Source: Vulcanimicrobiota bacterium
GTDB lineage: Bacteria; Vulcanimicrobiota; Xenobia; Xenobiales; JADMJV01
DNA: 64,000 nt
Assembly (NCBI GenBank): GCA_023447635.1
Contig: JAEXNA010000217.1
Location: 67,048 to 131,047, forward strand
Direction of reading: 5' to 3'
Translations under genes and position numbers: made by a program
In this document: positions 16,913-26,027 of the stretch, piece by piece
Layout: each line of letters opens with the position of its first letter
How positions within the stretch are numbered: position 1 is the stretch's first letter
Notes under the pieces: model-generated
Told to the model about the DNA's origin: nothing
Database searches by the model: none
Seen by the model: only the letters and a program-made list of their open reading frames with translations

Positions 16913-18727
16913 CTACATACGATCGACGAGTTCGATCCCTAGTAGACCGAGCCCGGTCTTGAGCGCTTTCGCGGTCTCCTGGCAAAGACGCAGGCGCGAT
17001 CCTTTGATCGCTTCGTCCTTTTCGTTGAGAACCCAGCAGTTCTCCAGGAACAGCATGCACGACGAGGCCAGATTGTACATGTAGTCGGTCCAGAAGTTGA
17101 TCTGCCAGTCGTTGGGCAGCGTCTCCAGCACTTCGGGGAAACGGCAGAGGTTCAAGGCCAGCGCCCGCTCGTGAGGGTCGTCGAGCCGGAAGTCGGCGAG
17201 AAACTCGGTCTGCCCGGACTTGCGCAAGATCGAGCAGCAGCGGGCGTAGGCGAACGAGAAGTAAGGAGCGGTATTCCCCTTGAGCGAGAGCAGCTTGTCC
17301 CAGGTGAACAGATAGTCGGTCGCCCGGTTCTGGGCCAAATCGGCGTACTTGATCGCGCCGATCCCGATCCGTTCGGCCACCTGCTCTTTGCTAAGGTCGC
17401 CTTCCAGAGCGAGTTCGGTGACCTGCTCGGCGGCGCGCTCGACGGCTTCTTCGACCAGGGTCGAAAGCTTGACGGATCCGCCATCGCGGGTTTTCAGAGG
17501 ACGCCGGTCAGGGCCAAGGATGGTGCCGAAGGTGATGTGCTGCAGTCGTACCGGGTCCGAGGCGTCGTCCTTTTTGTCCAGACCGGTCAGTCTGGCCGTG
17601 GTGAACATCATCTCGATCTGCTGGGCTTGTCGGTTGTCGGTGACAATGATGATCCAGTCGGCCCCGAGGTCGTTGACGCGATAGCTCAGAGCGGCCAGGT
17701 CCGTGGTGGCGTAAAGGAAGGCGCCATCGGACTTGCGGATCAAGAAGGGGAACGGTTCGTCGTCCTTGCCCTTGTACAGCGGCTGACCCTGCTCGTCGAA
17801 CATGTAGACGCAGACCGCGCCGTCATCGATACGAACTTCGGCTCGCCCGCCCGGCTGTCCGTGCTCGGCCAGCAGTTTTTCGACCACGCCGGGCAAGAGG
17901 GGGTTGTAGAAGCTCTCACCCCGATCGTGTTCGGGACGAAGAGCCACGCCGAGCTTCTGGTAATTATGATGCAGATGGCGCTTGGACAGCGCTACGATCT
18001 GTTCCCACAGCGCCAGCGCCTCGCCGTCGCCGTGGTGCAGCGCGACCACGGACTGGCGGGCGTCGGCTTCGAACTCGGCGTCGCTCTTGAACAGTTCGTT
18101 GGCGTGACGATAGTTCTCCTCGATGTCGGAGAGGCCGGCGCTGTCGAGTTTTTCGGGATGACGCCGGAAATAGGCGACCAGCATCCCGAACTGGGTTCCC
18201 CAGTCGCCCAGGTGGTTCTGGCGCAGCACGCGGTGGCCCAGGAATTCCAGGACTCGGGCGATGGCGTCGCCGAGAATGGTGCTGCGGATATGACCGACAT
18301 GCATCTCTTTGGCGATGTTGGGGGAACTGTAGTCGACGACCACGGTCTGGCGCTGGGCTTCTGGCAAAGGGCGAGGTTCGGCGAGGCGGCCGCCGGCCAG
18401 CCGTTGGGTGAGAGCAACGGTGCTGAGATGCAGATTCAAAAATCCAGGTCCTGCAACCTCGACCTTGTCGAGCAGAGTCGGGAAATCCGGGTGAGCTTGC
18501 AGCACGGATTCGACCTCTCCGGCCAGGGCCCGAGGGTTCTTGCCCAGCTTTTTGGCCAGACCCATCATGGCGTTGCTCTGGTAGTCGCCAAAGCTGGGGT
18601 TCTTGGCCAGGGCCAGAATCGGGTCGCACTCGCCGCGAGGCAGCCCGCTGACCTGCGAGATACTGTCGCGCAGAAGGTCGTCGAGGGCGTGGCGAAGCGG
18701 TTTGGCGGGGGCGGTCGAGTTACTCAT
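16913..18727 (-). CDS. argS: arginyl-tRNA synthetase
   Basis: This 604-residue class I synthetase has the N-terminal ArgRS additional domain, the HIGH-type motif HVGH at 143-146 inside SSPNIAKEMHVGHIRST, an RxHLGDWGTQFGML signature, and the C-terminal anticodon-binding DALR-like domain with YARCCSILRK and NLASSCMLFLENC. A canonical KMSK loop is absent, as in many ArgRS. The ATG at 18727 has a GAGGGG upstream and removes an unrelated N-terminal extension that belongs to the next gene's coding region. Confidence 0.96.
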   Translation of the reverse strand: MSNSTAPAKPLRHALDDLLRDSISQVSGLPRGECDPILALAKNPSFGDYQSNAMMGLAKKLGKNPRALAGEVESVLQAHPDFPTLLDKVEVAGPGFLNLHLSTVALTQRLAGGRLAEPRPLPEAQRQTVVVDYSSPNIAKEMHVGHIRSTILGDAIARVLEFLGHRVLRQNHLGDWGTQFGMLVAYFRRHPEKLDSAGLSDIEENYRHANELFKSDAEFEADARQSVVALHHGDGEALALWEQIVALSKRHLHHNYQKLGVALRPEHDRGESFYNPLLPGVVEKLLAEHGQPGGRAEVRIDDGAVCVYMFDEQGQPLYKGKDDEPFPFLIRKSDGAFLYATTDLAALSYRVNDLGADWIIIVTDNRQAQQIEMMFTTARLTGLDKKDDASDPVRLQHITFGTILGPDRRPLKTRDGGSVKLSTLVEEAVERAAEQVTELALEGDLSKEQVAERIGIGAIKYADLAQNRATDYLFTWDKLLSLKGNTAPYFSFAYARCCSILRKSGQTEFLADFRLDDPHERALALNLCRFPEVLETLPNDWQINFWTDYMYNLASSCMLFLENCWVLNEKDEAIKGSRLRLCQETAKALKTGLGLLGIELVDRM

Positions 18728-18782
18728 ATGCGCCCCTCGTTTGGGAGGGAGACCGCGCACTCCTGTTTCCCGGGAGCGCCTG

Positions 18783-19049
18783 CTAGCCGGCTTCTTCCTG
18801 GAGCAGTTTGAAAAGATCGGCGCCGTACTTTTCGAACAGCTCTTCCAGCGGGACCTCGTTCTCGAAGAACAGGTTGTCGCGCAGCGCCTCCATCGAGGTG
18901 ACGGCTTCAAAGCGGAGCACGAAGGTGTGCCCGCCCAGTTTTTCCAAACGCAGCTGACCTACCTCGCGCAGGGCGCGCAGGAAGGCCACAGCTTCGGCTT
19001 GGCGTAAGGCTTCCACTTTGTTCTTTTTGGCGGCCGGCCGGACGGTCAC
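18783..19049 (-). CDS. small DUF-like protein upstream of argS
   Basis: The product has 88 residues from the GTG start at 19049, which has a CGGGAG ribosome binding site 8 bases upstream. An in-frame ATG at 19142 would give 119 residues but lacks a ribosome binding site and shares bases with the start of the divergent gene. The sequence alternates charged helices and short strands (EAVAFLRALREVGQLRLEKL, GGHTFVLRFEAV) and ends FEKYGADLFKLLQEEAG. No known motif is seen. It precedes argS by 55 bases and may be co-transcribed. Confidence 0.6.
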   Translation of the reverse strand: MTVRPAAKKNKVEALRQAEAVAFLRALREVGQLRLEKLGGHTFVLRFEAVTSMEALRDNLFFENEVPLEELFEKYGADLFKLLQEEAG

Positions 19050-19140
19050 CTTTATTTCTCCCGATATTCCCCCCTGCGAGACAAATTCGTGGTCGTGGAG
19101 AAGGCCAGGAACCCGCTCTCTGGCGAAGATTCTCTCGAGC

Positions 19141-19992
19141 ATGAGCGAGAAGAAACCGCCAGAACCTTCCGACGCCGCCCTGAAGGCCCGACTAGCTCAA
19201 CTCGAGTTAGAGAATCGGGTGCGGATGCAGCGACACGCTCCGACCGTGGGCGACCCATCTTCGGCCACCCCTCGGCGCGGTTTCGGATCGGCCCAGGGGA
19301 TCGCTCATCTGCGCAGCACCGAGTACGAGCGGCGCGGACCGACCCCTCCACCCCCGGCGGCGCCGATCCCTGAACCGGGGAAGGCGCGTTTCGGCGGCAC
19401 CTACTTGCAAACTCCGCTGCCGGGCATCATCGGTCCTAACGCCGAACCCGGAAAGGAGCTGATCCCTCCCATCCCCGCGACCCCAAGTTCCGCTGCCGCT
19501 CCACCCCCAGCCGCTGCCAAGGGAGGCATGGCCCCCTTCGCCGGAGCCGCCTCTCCTGTTCCTCTCGCCGGGCCCACCATGGGTCCGCCCTCGGCTGCGA
19601 TGCCTGGTGGGCGACCGCTTCCGCCTTCGACCCCGCCGGCGGCCAAGCCGACCCCTCCGGCCAAGATTGGGCCGCTCACTCCCGCCGCCTCGCTCGAGCC
19701 CAAAGGCAAGGTCGTTGGGGGAGGCGCCCTGGGAAAAGCGCCGTTGCCGGCGATTTATCACGCGGGGCTAAAGTCCGCTCAGGAGTCAAAGCCGGCAGAC
19801 ACTCCGCTCCCTGCGGTCGCCAAGCCGACGCCAGCGGCAACGTCACTTTCGAGGGAGGCTCCGATCGTGATTCCCGAAGGTGTCGAGGTTACCAAAGACG
19901 CCGCGCAGGAAGCCGCGAAGGAACAGGCCAAGGCGGCTCGCGCCAAGCGGTTCAAGAATCCAACCCTGGGCCCCAAGCCCACCGACCCGTAA
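19141..19992 (+). CDS. Pro/Ala-rich disordered protein, unknown function
   Basis: The 283 residues include a short charged helix at the N-terminus (DAALKARLAQLELENRVR) and then long proline, alanine and glycine stretches. A charged Ala-rich helix (AAQEAAKEQAKAARAKRF) lies near the end. No signal peptide, membrane segment or enzyme motif is visible, and the middle is predicted to be disordered. The ATG at 19141 follows no clear ribosome binding site. It may be a linker or adaptor protein. Codon use resembles that of its neighbours, which supports translation. Confidence 0.6.
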   Translation: MSEKKPPEPSDAALKARLAQLELENRVRMQRHAPTVGDPSSATPRRGFGSAQGIAHLRSTEYERRGPTPPPPAAPIPEPGKARFGGTYLQTPLPGIIGPNAEPGKELIPPIPATPSSAAAPPPAAAKGGMAPFAGAASPVPLAGPTMGPPSAAMPGGRPLPPSTPPAAKPTPPAKIGPLTPAASLEPKGKVVGGGALGKAPLPAIYHAGLKSAQESKPADTPLPAVAKPTPAATSLSREAPIVIPEGVEVTKDAAQEAAKEQAKAARAKRFKNPTLGPKPTDP

Positions 19993-20013
19993 GGGGTCTC
20001 TCTCTCCCACCAA

Positions 20014-20052
20014 AAGAAAAAGCCCGGCCATTTGACGGCCGGGCTTTTTCTT
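20014..20052. terminator. bidirectional terminator, 16-bp perfect stem
   Basis: AAGAAAAAGCCCGGCC and GGCCGGGCTTTTTCTT are exact complements around a 7-base loop. It ends both the Pro/Ala-rich gene (plus) and the secreted NGYY-repeat gene (minus). Confidence 0.9.
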
Positions 20053-20065
20053 GAAGCTGGGAAGC

Positions 20066-20488
20066 TTAGCGACAGCGACGGTTGTTCGTGTAATAACCGT
20101 TGTTATAAACCGGGCGGTAGCCTGGGTTATAGTAGCCGTTGTTCACGTCGTAGCCGTTGTTGTTGCAGTTCCCCGCAGCCGGATAGTAGCCACCGTTCGG
20201 GTAGTACCCACCGTTGGGGTAATACCCGTTGTTGTAGTAGCCGTTGTTCATGGGCACCACGACCACGGGGCGGTTCGGCACGTAACCCCCGCCGCGACGG
20301 CCTGGATAGACCACGTATCCGTTGTTGACCACCGGTTGCTGGCAATATCCGTTGTTGCCAACGGAGACCGACAGGCCGGGACCCAGGTAAGGATTGGGAA
20401 TCACGTCAAAGCGAACCTGGGCGGTCGCCGATGTTGCCAGCAAGCCGGCGAGAATAATGGTGTAAAGGTAGGAACGAGAATTGAACAT
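20066..20488 (-). CDS. small secreted Asn/Gly/Tyr-repeat protein
   Basis: The 140 residues begin with a signal peptide (MFNSRSYLYTIILAGLLATS, probable cleavage after ATA). The mature protein is dominated by repeats of NGYY, PNGGYYP and NNGY, with a few Arg and Cys residues. The composition suggests a surface or matrix protein with sticky aromatic repeats. The ATG at 20488 has a GGGAGA 6 bases upstream and is preferred over an ATG 24 bases earlier. No family is recognised. Confidence 0.7.
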   Translation of the reverse strand: MFNSRSYLYTIILAGLLATSATAQVRFDVIPNPYLGPGLSVSVGNNGYCQQPVVNNGYVVYPGRRGGGYVPNRPVVVVPMNNGYYNNGYYPNGGYYPNGGYYPAAGNCNNNGYDVNNGYYNPGYRPVYNNGYYTNNRRCR

Positions 20489-20608
20489 CGGCGTCTCCCA
20501 TCTCTCCGACAAGGGAGAGGACTCATTAGCGCTTCCGAAAAGAGCTTAGTCCGCCATTGTCGGGAGCGTATTGACGAGATGTTAACCGTTCGGCGAGCCT
20601 CGCTACCG

Positions 20609-21169
20609 TTATCCGGCGGCGCTAGCCTCTTCTTCGGCCTCGGCGACCGCCTCGCTCTCGTCGTCGTCCTTGCCGGCCGGCATCTCTAAGACGTCAGCCA
20701 GGTGACGGCGCAGGTCGCGACCGATGGTAGCGACTTCGCGGACCAGGAGATCGAAGAGAGGGAATTCGACCTTCGAGATCGGTACGGCGCCTTCGACCAG
20801 CAGAACGGTGCTTTCGTCGCGCTCGCTCAGCGAGATGCGCGACAAGACCAGTTCGTTGCCCGAAAACTGCAGGGTCTGGCTCCAGTCCAGGTGCTGGGGC
20901 GGAATCCCGATTTCGGATTCGGCGAACAGCGCCTGCCCTTCGCCGTAGAACCGCTCGTCGATATCCGAGGTGTAAAGCACGGCCTTGCGCCCATCGCGGC
21001 TGACGGCGAAGATGTCGTCGTCTTCATCGTAGTCGATGGTCAGGGTGCCCTTGTTGTTCGTGGCTACCCAGGCTGCCCAGTCGTCGAGCAGTTTCCCCAG
21101 GGGATGGCTGTCCCCAATTTTGCCTTGGCCTTCGCCAACTTCTTTAGTGGTGTCTTCAGTACTGGACAT
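20609..21169 (-). CDS. hypothetical acidic protein (possible YbjN/chaperone-like fold)
   Basis: The product has 186 residues, with a compact globular middle (DWAAWVATNNKGTLTIDYDE, KAVLYTSDIDERFYGEGQAL, LLVEGAVPISKVEFPLFDLL) and an acidic tail (GKDDDESEAVAEAEEE). The alternation of strands with a long helix recalls small secretion-chaperone or YbjN-like folds, but I see no diagnostic motif. The ATG at 21169 has GAAGG upstream; an earlier in-frame start 39 bases upstream looks spurious. It follows the ABC transporter genes on the same strand (gap 53 bases) and may share their transcript. Confidence 0.6.
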   Translation of the reverse strand: MSSTEDTTKEVGEGQGKIGDSHPLGKLLDDWAAWVATNNKGTLTIDYDEDDDIFAVSRDGRKAVLYTSDIDERFYGEGQALFAESEIGIPPQHLDWSQTLQFSGNELVLSRISLSERDESTVLLVEGAVPISKVEFPLFDLLVREVATIGRDLRRHLADVLEMPAGKDDDESEAVAEAEEEASAAG

Positions 21170-21222
21170 GGGCGCGCCTTCGCTCAGCCCTCGGGGCGGC
21201 CCTTTCACCCGCGCGGCCCGGG

Positions 21223-21996
21223 TTAAGAGCGCAGTCCACGGCCCTTCTTCATCAGGACCAGGCTCAGCACGAAAGTGGCCACGAAGAAGCCCAGCAGGAT
21301 AAAGATGCCGCTGATCACGGGGATGTCGCTGACCCCTAGAAAGCCGTAGCGCAGCCCGTTGACCATGTACAGGATCGGGTTGGCCTGAGACAGAGTGCGC
21401 CAGAACGGCGGCAGCAGATCGATGCTGTAGAACACTCCGCCAAAGTAGGTCAGCGGGGTAAGCACAAAGGTGGGCACGATGGCGATGTCGTCAAATTTGT
21501 TGGCCATCATCCCGTTGGCGAAGCCGGCCGTGGCGAACGTCAGTGCGGTCAGCACCAGGAACAGGAGGATCAGCGCCAGCGAGTGGACGGTCAGATGGGT
21601 GAAGAACAGGCTCACCACCAGAACCACCAGGCCGGTGATAACACCGCGTACGGCGCCGCCCGTCACATACGCGCTGACCAGCAGCCAGTCTGGGATCGGG
21701 CTGACCAGCATCTCTTCCACCGAGCGCTGGAACTTGGCCGAAAAGAACGAAGAGGCGACGTTCGAGAACGAGTTGGTGATCACCGCCATCATCATCAGGC
21801 CGGGCACGATGAATTCGATGTACGAGTGGTCGCCGAAGTTCTGGATCCGGTCGCCCAGAAAGCGACCGAACACCACGAAGTAGATCCCCATAGTGATCGC
21901 CGGGGGTAAAATGGTCTGGGTCCAGATGCGCAGGAAGCGCACGATCTCTTTGGTAACGATGGTCTGGAACGCGACCCAGAGTTGGCTGCCGCTCAT
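21223..21996 (-). CDS. yadH: ABC-2 type transporter permease, YadH-like
   Basis: This 257-residue integral membrane protein has six hydrophobic segments and the ABC-2 signature around PGLMMMAVITNSFSNVASSFFSAKFQRSVEEMLVSP. NPILYMVNGLRYGFLG near the C-terminus is typical of the YadH group. Its start overlaps the upstream ATPase stop by 4 bases (ATGA). The pair should form a half-size exporter; the substrate of YadGH-type exporters is not known. Confidence 0.88.
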   Translation of the reverse strand: MSGSQLWVAFQTIVTKEIVRFLRIWTQTILPPAITMGIYFVVFGRFLGDRIQNFGDHSYIEFIVPGLMMMAVITNSFSNVASSFFSAKFQRSVEEMLVSPIPDWLLVSAYVTGGAVRGVITGLVVLVVSLFFTHLTVHSLALILLFLVLTALTFATAGFANGMMANKFDDIAIVPTFVLTPLTYFGGVFYSIDLLPPFWRTLSQANPILYMVNGLRYGFLGVSDIPVISGIFILLGFFVATFVLSLVLMKKGRGLRS

Positions 21997-22928
21997 GCCT
22001 TGAGCCCTTCTTTCTTCTTGCCCACCAGGTCGATGAACAGCTCTTCGATGCGGTTCGACTTGTTGCGCATCCCTTCGACCATCACTCCGGCTCCGTCCAG
22101 GCGGCGGAACACCTCGTTGAAGCTCAGGCCGCGGTGAACGCGAACTTCCAGACGGCGCGGGTCGATCAGTTGAGCCGTCATCCCGTCGCCCAGCGAAGGC
22201 GTCTCGGCCAGGTCGGCCGACAGGTCGAACACCATGCTCTGCGACTCGAGCTTTTTCAGGAAGGCCGAGACCGGCTCCGAGGTCAGCACTTTCCCTTCGT
22301 CGATGATGGCCACGTGGCGGCAGAGGTTCTCGGCCTCTTCCAGGTAGTGGGTGGTCAAGATGATGGTAGTGCCCTTCTTGTTCAGGTCGATCAAGAAGTC
22401 CCAGAGCGAGCGTCGCAGTTCGATGTCCAGGCCGGCGGTCGGTTCGTCGAGGATCAGCAGTTTGGGCTGGTTGATCAAAGCCCGGGCCAGCATCAGGCGA
22501 CGCTTCATTCCGCCGGAAAGGTTACGTCCCGGTTGGTCGCGCTTTTCCCACAGCGAGAGCGCTTTGAGCAGCTCTTCGGCGCGAGGCATCGCTACCTTGC
22601 GCGGTATCCCGTAGTACCCCGCCTGGAAAATCAGGGTGTTCAGAACCCCTTCGAACGCGTTGAAGTTGAACTCTTGCGGCACCACGCCCAGGCTGGCCTT
22701 GACCGCGCTAGGGTTCTGATCAATGTCGTGTCCGTAGACGCTGACCCGGCCGCCCGTCTTCTGGACCAGGCCGGTCAGGATGCCGATGGTGGTGGATTTG
22801 CCGGCTCCGTTAGGACCAAGCAAGGCGAAAAAGTCGCCGTCGGTGACTGTCAGGCTTACCCCTTTGAGCGCCTGAGTTCCGCCAGCATAGGTTTTTTGCA
22901 GGTCTTCGATGACCAGCGCGTGACTCAT
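21993..22928 (-). CDS. yadG: ABC transporter ATP-binding protein, YadG-like
   Basis: The 311 residues carry Walker A GPNGAGKST, a VPQEFNFNAFE Q-loop region, signature LSGGMKRRLMLARAL, Walker B LLILDEPTAGLD and the switch His in TTHYLEEAE. The C-terminal extension ending MRNKSNRIEELFIDLV closely follows the E. coli YadG pattern as I recall it. It drives the coupled permease downstream. No substrate-binding protein is present, consistent with export. Confidence 0.92.
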   Translation of the reverse strand: MSHALVIEDLQKTYAGGTQALKGVSLTVTDGDFFALLGPNGAGKSTTIGILTGLVQKTGGRVSVYGHDIDQNPSAVKASLGVVPQEFNFNAFEGVLNTLIFQAGYYGIPRKVAMPRAEELLKALSLWEKRDQPGRNLSGGMKRRLMLARALINQPKLLILDEPTAGLDIELRRSLWDFLIDLNKKGTTIILTTHYLEEAENLCRHVAIIDEGKVLTSEPVSAFLKKLESQSMVFDLSADLAETPSLGDGMTAQLIDPRRLEVRVHRGLSFNEVFRRLDGAGVMVEGMRNKSNRIEELFIDLVGKKKEGLKA

Positions 22929-23005
22929 AGGTGGCGGCCTTTCCAGGCCCCGGCGCGCACTCCTTGAAAATCGACCGGAAGGTCAGGAATTCGACACCGA
23001 GGGCA

Positions 23006-25417
23006 CTAAGGGTTCTCCGGCCAGGCGTGTTTGGGATAGCGGCCGCGCAGATCTTTGCGAACCTGCTGATAGCTGCCCTTCCAGAAGCCGGCCAGGTCTT
23101 CCGTGATCTGCACCGGTCGGCCCGAAGGCGCCAGCAGGTGGCAGGCCAGCTTCATCCTCCCATCCAGCAACAGGGGAGGGCTCCAGCCAAAGAAGTCCTG
23201 CAGTTTGCTGGCCACGTAAGGAGCCCCGACTTCCGGGTAGACCACGGCGACCGGTCTCTGCCGACCCGGCAGCTGTACCGAGGTGGGCAGCGCTGCCTCC
23301 AGGGCGCGTAAGGTGCTGTAGCCGATGGTCTGCTTGACGTGGTCGAACAGCTCGGCTGCCGACGTCTTACTCCACCGGCTGATGGTAGCCAGATACGAGA
23401 GCACCAGGCTCTCGACGGGATCCTCGACGGTAGAGCCCAACCGCTCGGCGATCTCGGCCCCCAGCTCGGGACGCGCCGAAAAAAACATGGTCAGCCGTCG
23501 GGTAAATCCGGCCAGGTCATCGCCCAGCTCGGACGGCGAAAGACGGGCTCGCAGCAAGGCCGCCAGTTCGGGCCCGGGGGCGGCCGCCACCGTCTCTTCC
23601 TCTAATACCAGCTCTCCCAGCCGGGTCCGTCGGACCTCACGGGCCCGACCCCGGTCGTCCCAGTGCAGGGTGCGGGTCTCGACCATGTCGTCCAGGTACT
23701 CCTCCCACACCCCGTCGCTGTCCACCGGGTGGTAGAGCGTCACCTGGGACAGCGGCCCGTCCCGGCCGGTGGGAGCCGTGCCCAGCAGGATCCCGTAGCG
23801 AGCCGAGGGGGGATGCGAGGTACGCAGCAGGGGAGCTTCGGCACCACTCATTCTGGGCAAAGCGCGATCGCCGCGTAACTCGACCAGTGTATCGTCGAAC
23901 GCCTGCAGCAGCGGATCCCCTCCCGCTGCCTTGCGCGGTACCGAGCCAAAGGTGTCGCGAAGGCGCTGGAGCAGACGTCCGTCGCGGGCCAGGCTCCAGA
24001 CTCGGTCGTTGAGCAGATCGCCCAGTTCGCAGGCCAGCCCCGCGTTGTTCCGCTCGGGGCCCGCTTCCATAGCGTAGGACCAGTCGACGATCTGGGACAG
24101 GGGCCAGCCGGCTTCGGCGGCCAGCAGCCCGAACAGACCGACCCGGGGCGAGCAGGCGCTGCCCAGCACGCACGCCCCGCGTGGGCTCAACCCGGCATCT
24201 TCCTCCAACAGGCCATGCCGTCGCAACCAGGCCACAGCCTGCTCCAGGCCCGGACCCAAAGGGGAGGTCACCCAGGGGAGGCTCCTCCAACCTTCCAGGA
24301 CGCCGAGCGAAGCGAGGTGTAAGGCCAGCGACTTACCGTCGACCTCCAAGATTTCGGGCCGACCAAAGCCATCCCGGTGACGTTCATCGGCCGCCGTCAT
24401 CAGACGATGGCACAGGCCGGCCCGAAGGCGCCCCGCGCGTCCCGAGCGCTGGATCAGCGAGGCCAGGGGCGCCCGCACCGTTTCGAGAGTAATGCCCAGT
24501 CCAAAGGCGTCGCGGCGAGGCCGCCGCTGCAGCCCGGCATCGATCACCGTGGTCACGCCGGGAAGGGTCACGGAAGATTCGGCCAGATCGGTCGAGAGAA
24601 TGCGGCGGAAGCCTGCCGTGGCGGGCCGCTCTACCACGCCACGGATCTCGGCCTCGGGAAGCGTCGAATGCAAAATGTCTACGGGGCCGCTCAGAGCGTC
24701 CGCCCGCAGAGCGGATTCCACGGCACGTATCGAGGCCAGGCCGGGCAAGAAGATCAGCTGCTCTCCTCCCGACACTCCCAACTCGGCCGAGCGCTGGGCG
24801 ACCAGCGAGGCCAGGCCCTCGGGCCGGGCCAGCAGCATCGGCTCGACCTTCTCGTGGCGGACTTCGACCGGGTGAAGTCGACCGCCGCTGCGCACCACCG
24901 AGGTTCCCGGGGGAAGTGCCGCGTGGTCGACCGTGGCCGACATCAGCAGGAGTTTGGGACCGCGCTGGGCCAGCGACCTGAGATAGGCCAGCAGCAGGTC
25001 GCCTTCCCACGGGCGCTCATGGAACTCGTCAAAAATCACCAGGTCTTCCGGCCCTGGAGGCTGGTCGACGAAGCTGCGTAGAGCGGTTCCGTAGGTCAGA
25101 AAGCCGATCTGGACCTGGGCTTCCTGCCAGCGACTCTCGAAGCGGATGCGGTAGCCCACCGAAGCGCCCAGAGCGCCTTCCAGGAACAGCACCGGGAGTC
25201 GAGCGTTCACGCGCCGGGGCACCAGGACGTAGGCGCGTCGACAGGCGCCGTGGTCGACCAGCCATGGCGCGGCCAGCAGGGTTTTCCCGCTACCCGGGGG
25301 CGCTTCTAAGACCGCCAGGTTCGGGCTCTCGAGCGCCTTGCCCAGGTCGGGCAGCACCTCGAGGACGGGTAGGGAGGCTAGCCCCGGCAGGCTCAGGGCG
25401 CGCTGGAGAAGGCTCAC
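23006..25417 (-). CDS. hrpB: ATP-dependent helicase HrpB
   Basis: This 803-residue DEAH-type helicase of the HrpB family has Walker A APPGSGKT at 39-46, DEFH at 130-133, LLMSATVD near 157 and the RAGRxxAG motif VI region (QRSGRAGRLRAG). The C-terminus carries the family-specific LLAPSGRPVQITEDLAGFWK and RGRYPKHAWPE. It probably unwinds RNA or RNA-DNA duplexes; its role is unclear even in E. coli. The start is a GTG at 25417 overlapping the stop of the adenosyltransferase gene (GTGA), so the two are translationally coupled. Confidence 0.92.
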   Translation of the reverse strand: MSLLQRALSLPGLASLPVLEVLPDLGKALESPNLAVLEAPPGSGKTLLAAPWLVDHGACRRAYVLVPRRVNARLPVLFLEGALGASVGYRIRFESRWQEAQVQIGFLTYGTALRSFVDQPPGPEDLVIFDEFHERPWEGDLLLAYLRSLAQRGPKLLLMSATVDHAALPPGTSVVRSGGRLHPVEVRHEKVEPMLLARPEGLASLVAQRSAELGVSGGEQLIFLPGLASIRAVESALRADALSGPVDILHSTLPEAEIRGVVERPATAGFRRILSTDLAESSVTLPGVTTVIDAGLQRRPRRDAFGLGITLETVRAPLASLIQRSGRAGRLRAGLCHRLMTAADERHRDGFGRPEILEVDGKSLALHLASLGVLEGWRSLPWVTSPLGPGLEQAVAWLRRHGLLEEDAGLSPRGACVLGSACSPRVGLFGLLAAEAGWPLSQIVDWSYAMEAGPERNNAGLACELGDLLNDRVWSLARDGRLLQRLRDTFGSVPRKAAGGDPLLQAFDDTLVELRGDRALPRMSGAEAPLLRTSHPPSARYGILLGTAPTGRDGPLSQVTLYHPVDSDGVWEEYLDDMVETRTLHWDDRGRAREVRRTRLGELVLEEETVAAAPGPELAALLRARLSPSELGDDLAGFTRRLTMFFSARPELGAEIAERLGSTVEDPVESLVLSYLATISRWSKTSAAELFDHVKQTIGYSTLRALEAALPTSVQLPGRQRPVAVVYPEVGAPYVASKLQDFFGWSPPLLLDGRMKLACHLLAPSGRPVQITEDLAGFWKGSYQQVRKDLRGRYPKHAWPENP

Positions 25418-25995
25418 GCTTTGGGGGGAGATTTACGGCGCTCTTTGCGCTGGGAGAAGTCCGCCAACACTTCGGGCTGCCCTTCGCGGCGACCGGCCAC
25501 CCGGGCCAGGACGAACAGCAGGTCGGACATCCGATTGAGGTAGATCACCGCCTGAGGGTTCACCTCGGTTTCGGCTGCCAGGGCTACCGCGGTGCGCTCG
25601 GCGCGACGGGCCACGGTACGAGCCACGTGAAGGGTGGCGCCTCCGGGGCCGCCGCCGGGGAGGATGAACTCTTCCAGGGGGGGCAGTTCATCCATCAGCC
25701 CTTCCATGATCTCTTCCAGGCGGTCGACGTGCTCTTCGTCGATGCGCGGGACCTGCACGCCTTCGGGCGAGGCCAGGTCGGCCCCCAGGGTGAACAGGCG
25801 GTGCTGAAGTTCGAAAAGGATGTCGCGGCAGTCGACGTCGCTGAGATGGCTGGCGGCCAGGCCCAGGAATGAGTTCAGCTCATCGACTTCGCCGTAGGCG
25901 TCGACGCGTAGGGAGCCTTTGCTGACTCGTTCGCCCCCGATCAGGGCGGTGGTGCCTTTGTCTCCTGTTTTGGTGACGACTTTAGAGATTCGCAT
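25414..25995 (-). CDS. pduO: PduO-type cob(I)alamin adenosyltransferase
   Basis: This 193-residue enzyme makes adenosylcobalamin from cob(I)alamin and ATP. The ATP-binding N-terminus is MRISKVVTKTGDKGTTALIG. The family's RVDAYGEVDELNSFLG, FILPGG and ARTVARRAERTAVAL follow, then YLNRMSDLLFVLARV. The ATG at 25995 fits this N-terminus; longer forms in the same frame overlap the PilZ gene and are spurious. It heads a pair with hrpB. The organism therefore uses coenzyme B12. Confidence 0.94.
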   Translation of the reverse strand: MRISKVVTKTGDKGTTALIGGERVSKGSLRVDAYGEVDELNSFLGLAASHLSDVDCRDILFELQHRLFTLGADLASPEGVQVPRIDEEHVDRLEEIMEGLMDELPPLEEFILPGGGPGGATLHVARTVARRAERTAVALAAETEVNPQAVIYLNRMSDLLFVLARVAGRREGQPEVLADFSQRKERRKSPPKA

Positions 25996-26027
25996 AGGGG
26001 GCGCTTCTCTTAGCCGACCGCCGAGGC

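Noticed and set aside
17171..18811. 546-residue plus-strand frame
   Set aside because: Antisense of argS.
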